Assembly (NCBI GenBank): GCA_943359425.1
Contig: CALRHN010000025.1
Span: 1-9,060 of the forward strand
DNA: 9,060 nt
Source of the DNA: Candidatus Nomurabacteria bacterium
GTDB lineage: Bacteria > Patescibacteriota > Minisyncoccia > Phycocordibacterales > UBA9973
Direction of reading: 5' to 3'
In this document: positions 1-5,761 of the stretch, piece after piece
Layout of the letters: each line of letters begins with the position of its first letter
Numbering within the stretch: position 1 is the first letter of the stretch
Notes under the pieces: generated by a model
Told to the model about the DNA's origin: nothing
What the model saw: the letters and a program-made list of their open reading frames with translations, nothing else
The model's database searches: none
Translations under genes and position numbers: made by a program

Positions 1-1973
1 GCCGCCTGAATGTTCTTCTTATTATGCGCGCCCAAGAGCGGAATGTCCTTATCTTCCAAGGGTATTTTGCCGGTGAAGGGCGGATAGAACTTCGTGTCTC
101 CAGCTTTTTGGAATCGGAAGATATTTCTCTTCGCCTCATAGTATTTTTCCACGCTGCCGTGATAGTTCATATGCTCGGGGAAAAGGTTGAGCAGGAGGGC
201 GACGTTCGGCGAGTATTCGATGTCTTCGAGCATGTAGCTCGAGAGTTCGATGACGAATATTTCCTTGGAATCAACTTTGGCAAGAAGGATTTCCAACATT
301 GGCTTGCCAATGTTCCCGATGAGCCGAACTTTTTTATTTCCTGCCTGCGCAGGCAGGCCCGCTTTCAACATTTCATATACCAAACTCGCCGTTGTTGATT
401 TGCCCTTCGTGCCAGTGACGCCGATCGTTATGTTCTTGTTCTTCGAGAAGAAGATATTCGTGGCCGTTGTGTACGGGATCGTTATTTTGCTTTTTGGAAT
501 TCCCGGAGTCTTCACGGCGAGGTCGTAATTTTCCTGTTCCTTCAGATAATTCTTGCCGCGGCTCTCGTCGAGAATGCCGATCTTGATCTTCGGATAATTC
601 TTCCGCAAATATTTTTCCGTTATCTTGCCTTCGCGGCCGTAGCCGACGATGGCGATGTTCTCGATGCCCAAGAACCGGAATGGCGTGGGAAGCGTGGGCG
701 CAGGAGAGGTGCGGAGAACTTGTTTTGCCAGAGCTTCAGCGTGTTTGATCTTCGGCAAAAATGTTTTCACAACGACATCGCCCTTCCATTCCTTTGCTGC
801 GAGAGCGAGCGCCGCTTGCGATTCTTCGAATGTCCCCACGCAGTCGAACGGTTTCATATTTCCGAATCCGAGAATATCTCGATAGAGGGAGACAAGCGTT
901 TCATCGGCGAGAAGATTCTTGCCGAACAGTGTGACGAGTTTTTTCTTGGCCACAAATGGTGCGAGCATGAGAAAGACGAAGGCGCACTTCGCGCACTCGC
1001 CGCACCAGAGCGTGTCCGGCCTGCGCCCGAATACTTTGAAATTGCGATTGCAGCTCGAGAATGAAGAGAAATATTTCGGATGCTGTGCGAACATCTTCGC
1101 GACGCGGATCTCGTTGAACTGCCGGAGTGCGGAGAAATAGATGATGTCGGGCGTGATGAATGTGCGCGTGTATTCCTGCAGCATCGCTTCGAATTCGGCC
1201 GACTTGCTCCATTGATGGTTGATCATCTCGCCGCGATAGAGCATATTGCCGACATTGCTACTCGCCTCATTGCCGACGGCGACATACCGGTAACCGTAGA
1301 GCGCTGCAGAGAGAAGGCCCGTAAAGGCGAAAACGGCGGAAACGGGAATGTGACCGTTGTAGGCATCGACGTGTTCTTCGAAGAGTTTCGGATCGAGAAT
1401 ACGCTCTATTTTCAAACGTGGGTTGCCGATGACCTTCATGACATTCTCTGCGATAGGATCTTTCTTCTGTGTCTCGACGAGGAATGATGTGACAGAAAAG
1501 TCTTTCAGCAATTCTGCCGCGACGATGGAATCCTTGCCTCCGCCGATTCCCAATAGTATTTTGTCGAATATTTTATCGCTCGTGCCAACGGATACGGGAG
1601 CGGCCTTCACGTTCGAGTGGGGGAATGATGCGATCGCTTCGAAGGGCAAGTTGTTTCGATACAAGAATTCTCCCAAACCTTTTTTATACACCGTGTTCCA
1701 GAACTGCGCCTGCTCGCGAGAAATCTGAAACGGCAGTTGTATCTCGCGCGGACAGTAGAGTTTGTAATAACTGATGCCGAGAATGAGATGGAGCGGTCGG
1801 AGAAATGCATCGAGAGATTCTTTCGGGAGTTTCTTTGCTCCGGCAGGGAATAGAAGTGTTTCCATGAAGTGGAGTGGCGCGCGATCAGTGAATTCGATGC
1901 CGTAGTCAAAAGTCGCTTTTCGGCTTTTGGCGTCGAATCGATATCCTCGAAAATGGAATACGGCGGCTTTCAT
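1..1973 (-). CDS. murL-murD: MurL-MurD fusion: UDP-MurNAc-L-Ala-L-Glu epimerase joined to a Mur glutamate ligase (C-terminus beyond window)
   Basis: One open frame of 657 codons reads from ATG at 1973 to the window edge without a stop. Residues 1 to about 420 look like MurL, the ATP-dependent enzyme that epimerises the terminal L-Glu of UDP-MurNAc-L-Ala-L-Glu: a PP-loop-like GGGKDS at 144-149, GNEASSN at 234-240, NHQWSKS at 252-258, CNRNF at 308-312 and WCGECAKC at 323-330 (Cys308/324/327/330 could bind metal). A Pro-rich linker (about 421-436) leads into a Mur ligase resembling MurD: glycine-rich VGYGREGK 443-450, TPGIP 489-493, ATP P-loop GTKGKSTT 521-528, GNIGKP 553-558, ELSSY 576-580, HMNYHGS 601-607, Lys615 (matching the carbamylated lysine of MurD) and GAHNKKN 648-654. 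The glutamate-binding C-terminal domain lies outside the window. Known from Xanthomonas: MurD2 adds L-Glu and MurL epimerises it. I infer the fusion performs both cytoplasmic steps. The ligase could in principle still use D-Glu. Confidence 0.85.
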   Translation of the reverse strand, partial: MKAAVFHFRGYRFDAKSRKATFDYGIEFTDRAPLHFMETLLFPAGAKKLPKESLDAFLRPLHLILGISYYKLYCPREIQLPFQISREQAQFWNTVYKKGLGEFLYRNNLPFEAIASFPHSNVKAAPVSVGTSDKIFDKILLGIGGGKDSIVAAELLKDFSVTSFLVETQKKDPIAENVMKVIGNPRLKIERILDPKLFEEHVDAYNGHIPVSAVFAFTGLLSAALYGYRYVAVGNEASSNVGNMLYRGEMINHQWSKSAEFEAMLQEYTRTFITPDIIYFSALRQFNEIRVAKMFAQHPKYFSSFSSCNRNFKVFGRRPDTLWCGECAKCAFVFLMLAPFVAKKKLVTLFGKNLLADETLVSLYRDILGFGNMKPFDCVGTFEESQAALALAAKEWKGDVVVKTFLPKIKHAEALAKQVLRTSPAPTLPTPFRFLGIENIAIVGYGREGKITEKYLRKNYPKIKIGILDESRGKNYLKEQENYDLAVKTPGIPKSKITIPYTTATNIFFSKNKNITIGVTGTKGKSTTASLVYEMLKAGLPAQAGNKKVRLIGNIGKPMLEILLAKVDSKEIFVIELSSYMLEDIEYSPNVALLLNLFPEHMNYHGSVEKYYEAKRNIFRFQKAGDTKFYPPFTGKIPLEDKDIPLLGAHNKKNIQA
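340..357. repeat. 18-bp perfect palindrome inside murL-murD
   Basis: CCTGCCTGCGCAGGCAGG is its own reverse complement. It encodes part of LPAQAG (540-545), just after the P-loop helix and before GNIGKP in the ligase, a place where a loop insertion could be tolerated. The half-site AGGCAGGCC recurs at 2005-2013 in the murL-rpsS gap. It could be a dispersed REP-like palindrome. Confidence 0.6.
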
Positions 1974-1980
1974 ATGAGGC

Positions 1981-1989
1981 ACTATACCA
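1981..1989 (-). promoter_or_regulatory. Extended -10 promoter of murL-murD, predicting a leaderless mRNA
   Basis: Read on the minus strand, TGG-TATAGT is an extended -10 (TGN plus a hexamer with a good match to TATAAT). The hexamer ends 7 nt before the ATG at 1973, so transcription should start at or next to the A of the start codon. No -35 hexamer is visible at the usual distance and there is no room for a ribosome binding site. Seen: the motif and the spacing. Inferred: leaderless translation. Confidence 0.6.
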
Positions 1990-2017
1990 TAGCTTGGGGC
2001 CTAGAGGCAGGCCGAAT

Positions 2018-2045
2018 TTGACTTTATTCCGCAATTTGCTAGTAT
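2018..2045 (+). promoter_or_regulatory. Promoter of the rpsS-rplE ribosomal unit
   Basis: TTGACT (2018-2023), a 16-nt spacer and TAGTAT (2040-2045) form a -35/-10 pair, with a predicted start near 2052. The promoter at 6339 has the same 16-nt spacing, and the two share TTTGCTARTATA around the -10, which supports both. It diverges from the murL-murD promoter. Confidence 0.7.
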
Positions 2046-2053
2046 AACGAAAC

Positions 2054-2069
2054 TGGCTCGAAGGAGCTA
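2054..2069 (+). promoter_or_regulatory. Small 5' hairpin holding the rpsS Shine-Dalgarno sequence
   Basis: AAGGAG at 2061-2066 is the only clear Shine-Dalgarno in the window. GCTC (2056-2059) can pair with GAGC (2064-2067) around the loop GAAG, with G2055-U2068 and U2054-A2069 extending it to 6 bp, so the site may be partly hidden at the very 5' end of the mRNA. The SD sits 9 nt before a TTG at 2076 but 18 nt before the ATG at 2085. Confidence 0.4.
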
Positions 2070-2084
2070 TTTTAATTGCATTTT

Positions 2085-2429
2085 ATGACCCGATCCCTCA
2101 AAAAAGGCCCATACGTCGATGAACGACTCCTCAAGAAGATTGAGGGCAAAAACCCGCTCCAGACTCCGATGATCAAGACATGGAAGCGCGCGAGCCAAAT
2201 CTCTCCGGAAATGATCGGATTCACTTTCGGCGTTCACAATGGCAAGACTCACGTCGAAGTTCTCGTTACCGAAGACATGGTCGGCCACCGCTTGGGCGAA
2301 TTCTCCCTTACCCGCAAGTTCACGAAGCACGGCGGCAAGATGCAGAAGGAGATCGAAGCCAAGAAGAAAGAATCTGAAATAGCACAGGCACAGGCTGCGA
2401 AGTCTACTGTCGACGAAAAGAAGAAATAA
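2085..2429 (+). CDS. rpsS: 30S ribosomal protein S19 (uS19)
   Basis: S19 sits on the head of the small subunit with S13, near the A-site tRNA. The N-terminus TRSLKKGPYVDERLL (2-16) and the segment VTEDMVGHRLGEFSLTRKF (61-79) are family hallmarks. At 114 residues it is longer than the usual ~92 because of a Lys/Glu/Ala-rich tail (about 88-114). The ATG at 2085 gives the conserved MTRSLKKG start. An in-frame TTG at 2076, better spaced from AAGGAG, would add MHF, so the start is not fully settled. It is the first gene of its transcription unit; rpsJ, rplC, rplD, rplW and rplB, which normally precede it, are not here. rplV follows after 9 nt. Confidence 0.95.
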   Translation: MTRSLKKGPYVDERLLKKIEGKNPLQTPMIKTWKRASQISPEMIGFTFGVHNGKTHVEVLVTEDMVGHRLGEFSLTRKFTKHGGKMQKEIEAKKKESEIAQAQAAKSTVDEKKK

Positions 2430-2438
2430 TCCACTCCT

Positions 2439-2852
2439 ATGAAAGCTACTCTCTCAAACTATAGACAGTCTCCCCGCAAAGTCCGCCTCGTCGCCGACCT
2501 CATCAAGGGCAAGAGCATTGCCATTGCAGAGACCGAACTCGCCTTCCTCGTGAAGCGTGCAGCAACTCCTTTCCACAAACTCCTCATGTCTGCAGTCGCC
2601 AACGCCCTCCAAGCCGGCGCGAGCAAAGACGCTTTGTATGTCAAAGACGTCCGCGGCGACAAGGGAGTAACGCTGAAACGCTCGATGCCCCGCGCCATGG
2701 GACGCGCATCGCGCATCAACAAGCGCGCATCGCACGTCATCATCGTCCTCGCAGAACGCGAAGTGAAGGCCGAGGCGAAAGTCGCGAAGGCAAAGGCCAC
2801 GAAGGCTCCGAAAGCAACTAAAACCGTAAAAGCTAAAGAAGTCGCAAGCTAA
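2439..2852 (+). CDS. rplV: 50S ribosomal protein L22 (uL22)
   Basis: L22 binds several 23S rRNA domains and lines the exit tunnel. Recognised by YRQSPRKVRLVADLIKGK (8-25), the helix with SAVANAL (51-57) and the tunnel-hairpin region LKRSMPRAMGRASRINKRASHV (79-100). The core ends near residue 108; an Ala/Lys-rich tail follows (109-137), low-complexity and probably disordered, making it longer than the ~110-residue E. coli protein. No Shine-Dalgarno is present (TCCACTCCT precedes the ATG), so translation probably depends on coupling to rpsS. rpsC begins 4 nt after the stop. Confidence 0.96.
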   Translation: MKATLSNYRQSPRKVRLVADLIKGKSIAIAETELAFLVKRAATPFHKLLMSAVANALQAGASKDALYVKDVRGDKGVTLKRSMPRAMGRASRINKRASHVIIVLAEREVKAEAKVAKAKATKAPKATKTVKAKEVAS

Positions 2853-2856
2853 ACTT

Positions 2857-3528
2857 ATGTCAAAAATCGTCCATCCATACGCACATAGATTGGTCATTCT
2901 CCGAGACTGGAAGTCCCGCTGGTTCGCCGTTCGCGGTCAGTACAAGGATTTCCTCCGCGGCGACGTTCTCGTCCGCACCTATCTCGAGAAGCGCTTGCGC
3001 GGTTCATATATTTCATCCATCGAGATCGAACGCAGCCAGAAATCAACGCGCGTCATCATCCGCACATCTCGTCCGGGCATGGTCATCGGCCGTCAAGGTG
3101 AAGGTTCGATCAAATTGAAGAACGATCTCGTCAGCTACATGAAGAAATCAGGCATTCCTGTTCCTGAAGAGCTCAAAGTCGACATCGTCGAAGTAACCTC
3201 TCCTGAATCAGATGCCCGCATCGTCGCCTATATGGTTGCCGAAGCTCTCGAAAAGCGTTTGCCATACCGCCGCGTCATCAAGCAGATGGTTGAGAAAGTC
3301 ATGGCAGTCCGCGGAGTTTCCGGAGCGCGTATCGTTCTCGGCGGCCGTCTCGGCGGAGCTGAAATCGCCCGTGGCGAAGAGATCAAGCGCGGTTCTATCC
3401 CGCTTCAGACATTCCGTGCAGACATCGACTTCGCTCGCGAAAAGGCCCACATGACCTACGGCGATATCGGTATCAAGGTCTGGATCTATCGCGGACAAGT
3501 CTTCGATAAGGACAAGAAGCCAGCATAA
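2857..3528 (+). CDS. rpsC: 30S ribosomal protein S3 (uS3)
   Basis: S3 lies at the mRNA entry channel. The type-2 KH domain is visible as RVIIRTSRPGMVIGRQGEG (65-83), GRQG at 78-81 being the GxxG loop. The C-terminal domain has VSGARIVLGGRLGGAEIAR (154-172) and the stretch IPLQTFRADIDFA (181-193), followed by TYGDIGIKVWIYRG (200-213). 223 residues is a normal length. The N-terminus MSKIVHPYAHRLVILRDWKS differs from the common MGQKVNP form and, from memory, is the Parcubacteria-style version; this is my main lineage clue. No Shine-Dalgarno is present; the 4-nt gap to rplV favours coupled translation. Confidence 0.97.
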   Translation: MSKIVHPYAHRLVILRDWKSRWFAVRGQYKDFLRGDVLVRTYLEKRLRGSYISSIEIERSQKSTRVIIRTSRPGMVIGRQGEGSIKLKNDLVSYMKKSGIPVPEELKVDIVEVTSPESDARIVAYMVAEALEKRLPYRRVIKQMVEKVMAVRGVSGARIVLGGRLGGAEIARGEEIKRGSIPLQTFRADIDFAREKAHMTYGDIGIKVWIYRGQVFDKDKKPA

Positions 3529-3547
3529 TCATTTTTAAACTACTACC

Positions 3548-3964
3548 ATGTTACTCCCGAAAAAAGTAAAACACCGAAAGTGGCAGACCGATCGCACGAA
3601 TCCGCGCTCTCTTTCTGCGGATACGCGCGGCGTCAGCCTCGTCTTCGGATCGTTCGCTCTCAAATCTCTCTCTTCGCACCGCATCCAGTCCAACCAGCTC
3701 GAGAGCGCCCGCAAGGCCATGACTCGCGCACTCGGCAAGACGGGCAAGGTCTGGACACGCGTTTTCCCTGACCGACCATATACATCCAAGCCGCCAGAAG
3801 TGGGCATGGGTAAAGGAAAAGGCGACCCGCAAGGATATTGTTTCCAGGTTCTTCCGGGACGTATCATTTTCGAAGTAGATGGGGCAGAGCCTGCAGTCGC
3901 AAAAGAAGCGCTCCGCAAGGCAGGTACGAAGTTGCCGGTAAAGACCCGCATCGTCGGACGATAA
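3548..3964 (+). CDS. rplP: 50S ribosomal protein L16 (uL16)
   Basis: L16 is near the peptidyl-transferase centre and contacts A-site tRNA. It starts MLLPKKVKHRKW, has FGSFALKSL (33-41), ARKAMTRAL (54-62), GKVWTRVFPDRPYTSKP (66-82) and EVGMGKGKGDPQGY (84-97). At 138 residues it is close to the family norm. The position equivalent to E. coli Arg81, in RMGKGKG (a residue hydroxylated there by a ribosomal oxygenase), is Gly86 here. There is no Shine-Dalgarno in the 19-nt gap after rpsC. rpmC follows after 9 nt. Confidence 0.96.
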   Translation: MLLPKKVKHRKWQTDRTNPRSLSADTRGVSLVFGSFALKSLSSHRIQSNQLESARKAMTRALGKTGKVWTRVFPDRPYTSKPPEVGMGKGKGDPQGYCFQVLPGRIIFEVDGAEPAVAKEALRKAGTKLPVKTRIVGR

Positions 3965-3973
3965 ATATTTTAT

Positions 3974-4153
3974 ATGAAAGACATGAACACCAACGAAATA
4001 CTGAAGAACATTGCGGACGCCCGCGAGAAATTGCGCGTCATCCGTTTCACCGCAGCCGGTGCGCGTTCGAAGAACGTGAAAGAGAGTTCTGCCTTGAAGA
4101 AACAGATCGCGAGATCTTTAACCGAATTGCGTTCACGCAAGAACGCCGCATAA
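3974..4153 (+). CDS. rpmC: 50S ribosomal protein L29 (uL29)
   Basis: A short gene of 59 codons, ATG at 3974 and TAA at 4151-4153. L29 is a two-helix protein near the tunnel exit that helps form the docking site for trigger factor and SRP. Support comes from the paired-helix pattern: EILKNIADAREKLRVIRFTA (8-27), then residues 41-56 (LKKQIARSLTELRSRK), matching the family's IAR-x-x-T-x-L ending, and from its canonical position between rplP and rpsQ. A second ATG at 3983 would give MNTNEIL and is also possible. No Shine-Dalgarno is present. rpsQ starts 4 nt after the stop. Confidence 0.92.
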   Translation: MKDMNTNEILKNIADAREKLRVIRFTAAGARSKNVKESSALKKQIARSLTELRSRKNAA

Positions 4154-4157
4154 TATC

Positions 4158-4409
4158 ATGACCAAAGCAACCGAGAAAAAACCAACAACGCTCCGCGGAA
4201 CAGTCGTGTCCACCAAGATGGCAAAGACTGCCGTCGTCTCCGTTACTCGCTACGTGAAGCATCCGAAGTATCAGAAATACGTAACGATCTCGAAGAAGTA
4301 CAAAGTTCACGATCCCGAGAGTGTCTGTGTCGTCGGCAAGACTGTCATGATCGTCGAGACTCGTCCGATTTCGAAAGATAAGCACTTCAAGGTAGTGCCT
4401 AGTGCTTAG
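4158..4409 (+). CDS. rpsQ: 30S ribosomal protein S17 (uS17)
   Basis: S17 is a primary 16S rRNA-binding OB-fold protein. LRGTVVSTKMAKTAVVSVTRYVKHPKY (12-38), KKYKVHDPE (46-54) and ETRPISKDKHF (67-77) follow the family closely; 83 residues is normal. The last codons (VVPSA and the TAG stop) lie inside the beginning of a 7-bp-periodic repeat that continues into the following gap, so the C-terminus appears to have been shaped by the repeat. It begins 4 nt after rpmC without a Shine-Dalgarno. Confidence 0.96.
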   Translation: MTKATEKKPTTLRGTVVSTKMAKTAVVSVTRYVKHPKYQKYVTISKKYKVHDPESVCVVGKTVMIVETRPISKDKHFKVVPSA

Positions 4410-4477
4410 TCTATAGACTATAGAAAATACGGAATTTGAATTACTAAAGACTAAAGACTATCAACTAAAGACTAATT
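4392..4477 (+). repeat. Heptad-phased inverted repeat element, rpsQ-rplN gap
   Basis: From 4392 the sequence reads in 7-bp units: GTAGTGC, CTAGTGC, TTAGTCT, ATAGACT, ATAGAAA (4392-4426). A spacer ending GAATT follows, then ACTAAAG, ACTAAAG, ACTATCA, ACTAAAG, ACTAATT (4443-4477). The left units carry TAGT and the right units ACTA, so the arms are inversely related. TAGTCTATAGACTA (4407-4420) is a perfect 14-bp palindrome. The array ends 1 nt before the rplN ATG. It fills the 69-nt gap and includes the rpsQ stop codon. The element at 6681-6764 has the same architecture. Confidence 0.7.
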
Positions 4478-4478
4478 T

Positions 4479-4850
4479 ATGATCCAAACAGAAACAGTCG
4501 TAAAGATAACAGACAACGCCGGAGGAAAAGTCGGCAAGGTCTTCAAAGTGCTCGGCTCTGCCCACCGCCGCTATGCTCGCATCGGCGACATCGTCATCAT
4601 CTCGGTGAAGATCGCGGATCCACGCAAGGGCGTGAAGAAGAAAGACGTCCATCAGGCCGTCGTCGTCCGCACGCGCGAAGCATTCCGCCGCAAGGACGGT
4701 TCGTATATCCGCTTTGACGACAACGCCGTCGTTATTCTCGAGAAAGACAAGCTCGAGCCGAAGGCAGGTCGCGTATTCGGTCCGATCCCGCGCGAGCTCG
4801 CTGAACGCGGTTTCCAGAAGATTATTTCTCTCGCACCTGAAGTGCTCTAA
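4479..4850 (+). CDS. rplN: 50S ribosomal protein L14 (uL14)
   Basis: L14 takes part in bridge B8 between the subunits and contacts L19 and 16S rRNA. Its 123 residues match the E. coli protein in length and nearly block by block: KITDNAGGK (9-17), KVLGSAHRRYARIGDIV (23-39), VVVRTREAFRRKDGSYIRFDDNA (66-88 region) and the ending FQKIISLAPEVL. The start codon directly follows the ACTAAAG heptad array, with no Shine-Dalgarno. rplX begins 5 nt after the stop. Confidence 0.97.
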   Translation: MIQTETVVKITDNAGGKVGKVFKVLGSAHRRYARIGDIVIISVKIADPRKGVKKKDVHQAVVVRTREAFRRKDGSYIRFDDNAVVILEKDKLEPKAGRVFGPIPRELAERGFQKIISLAPEVL

Positions 4851-4855
4851 ACTAT

Positions 4856-5152
4856 ATGATTAAAAAAGGAGACAATGTCATAGTTATCGCCGGCGCCGAC
4901 AAGGGCAAGAAAGGCAAGGTCATCAAGGTCCTCGCCGAGCGTGTTGTCGTCGAAGGCGTTCGCATCCACAAGAAACACCAGAAGAGCCGCACGTCCGGAG
5001 GCAAGGGCCAGATCCTCGAAGTTCCGAGCTCGATTCACCGTTCGAACGTCATGGTCGTCGATCCGAAGTCAGGCAAAGGCACGCGTTTGGGCAAGAAAGT
5101 GGTCGCCGGCAAATCAGTCCGCATCAGCAAGAAGAGCGGCCAAGAAATATAA
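4856..5152 (+). CDS. rplX: 50S ribosomal protein L24 (uL24)
   Basis: L24 is one of the two assembly-initiator proteins of the large subunit and sits near the tunnel exit. The KOW motif is clear at residues 4-31 (KGDNVIVIAGADKGKKGKV and onwards), followed by VEGVRIHKKHQK (32-43) and VMVVDPKSGKGTR (65-77). 98 residues is normal. Upstream is only CTCTAAACTAT, with no Shine-Dalgarno. rplE follows after 4 nt. Confidence 0.95.
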   Translation: MIKKGDNVIVIAGADKGKKGKVIKVLAERVVVEGVRIHKKHQKSRTSGGKGQILEVPSSIHRSNVMVVDPKSGKGTRLGKKVVAGKSVRISKKSGQEI

Positions 5153-5156
5153 TTGT

Positions 5157-5711
5157 ATGTCTATGAAAACAGTAAAAGAAAAAGAAGAAAAAGCATTTGA
5201 GACCTTGAAAGGCCAGTTCGGCTACAAGAACAAAATGGCGGCTCCTCACCTCGTGAAGATCGTCATCTCTTCGGCAACCGGCAGCGGTATCAAGCGCGAC
5301 AAGAATCGCAACGATCTCATCGTCGACCGTCTCGGCAAGATCATCGGACAGAAGCCTGCGCTCCGCTCTTCGAAGAAATCCATCGCATCGTTCAAGCTCC
5401 GCGAAGGCGAGCCGATCGGCGTCATGGTCACGCTCCGCGGCGGTCGTATGTATTCGTTCATCGACAAGCTCATCAACATTTCCATTCCCCGCACGAAAGA
5501 CTTCCGCGGCATCGATCGCAAGATCGTCGACGCCATCGGCAACCTCACCATGGGCATCAAGGAGCACACGATCTTCCCTGAAGCATCCGACGAAGAATTG
5601 AAAGACGTCTTCGGTCTCGCCATCACGATCGTCACAACGGCGAAGACCCGCGACGAAGCCATGGCATATTTCGACCTCATCGGCATTCCGTTCAAGGAAG
5701 CGAAAAAATAA
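5157..5711 (+). CDS. rplE: 50S ribosomal protein L5 (uL5)
   Basis: L5 binds 5S rRNA in the central protuberance and contacts P-site tRNA. The 184 residues include GQKPALRSSKKSIASFKLREGEPIG (64-88), VTLRGGRMYSFIDKL (91-105), PRTKDFRGI (111-119), GIKEHTIFPE (133-142) and the ending ITIVTTAKTRDEA (156-168). I chose ATG 5157 (MSMKTVK); ATG 5163 is an equally plausible start two codons later. The frame is open further upstream, but that would overlap rplX. It is the last gene before the terminator at 5718, which ends this transcription unit; in E. coli rpsN would follow directly. Confidence 0.95.
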   Translation: MSMKTVKEKEEKAFETLKGQFGYKNKMAAPHLVKIVISSATGSGIKRDKNRNDLIVDRLGKIIGQKPALRSSKKSIASFKLREGEPIGVMVTLRGGRMYSFIDKLINISIPRTKDFRGIDRKIVDAIGNLTMGIKEHTIFPEASDEELKDVFGLAITIVTTAKTRDEAMAYFDLIGIPFKEAKK

Positions 5712-5717
5712 TCTCTT

Positions 5718-5744
5718 AAAAAAGTCCGCTCTGCGGACTTTTTT
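5718..5744 (+). terminator. Intrinsic terminator after rplE
   Basis: GTCCGC (5724-5729), loop TCT and GCGGAC (5733-5738) form a perfect 6-bp GC-rich stem, followed by six T (5739-5744) and preceded by six A (5718-5723) that extend the pairing to 12 bp. The A-tract/stem/T-tract symmetry would also let it act on the minus strand. It lies 6 nt after the rplE stop and divides the ribosomal locus. Confidence 0.92.
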
Positions 5745-5752
5745 GTTATACT
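5744..5752 (+). promoter_or_regulatory. Extended -10 promoter of the kinase gene
   Basis: TGT-TATACT is a TGN-extended -10 that begins at the last T of the terminator. Nine nt separate the hexamer from the ATG at 5762, so the mRNA should have a leader of only about 1-3 nt. No -35 element is evident because the terminator stem occupies that position. The arrangement copies that of murL-murD. Confidence 0.55.
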
Positions 5753-5761
5753 GATTCCTAT

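Noticed and set aside
24..1728. Several open frames on the plus strand between 24 and 1728
   Set aside because: They lie antisense to the continuous murL-murD frame, have no recognisable domains and overlap one another in different frames; they arise from codon bias of the real gene.
4436..4464. Possible internal promoter before rplN (TTGAAT with TATCAA)
   Set aside because: The -10 match is poor, and the A/T-rich bases are better explained by the heptad repeat in the same place.
4443..4477. ACTAAAG repeats as a CRISPR array
   Set aside because: The units are 7 bp and contiguous with no spacers, and no cas gene is present; this is a short tandem repeat.
4941..5156. Upstream extension of rplE to 4941
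   Set aside because: It would overlap most of rplX in another frame, and the translated extension is Arg/Ser-rich and unlike any L5; the L5 similarity begins after 5157.
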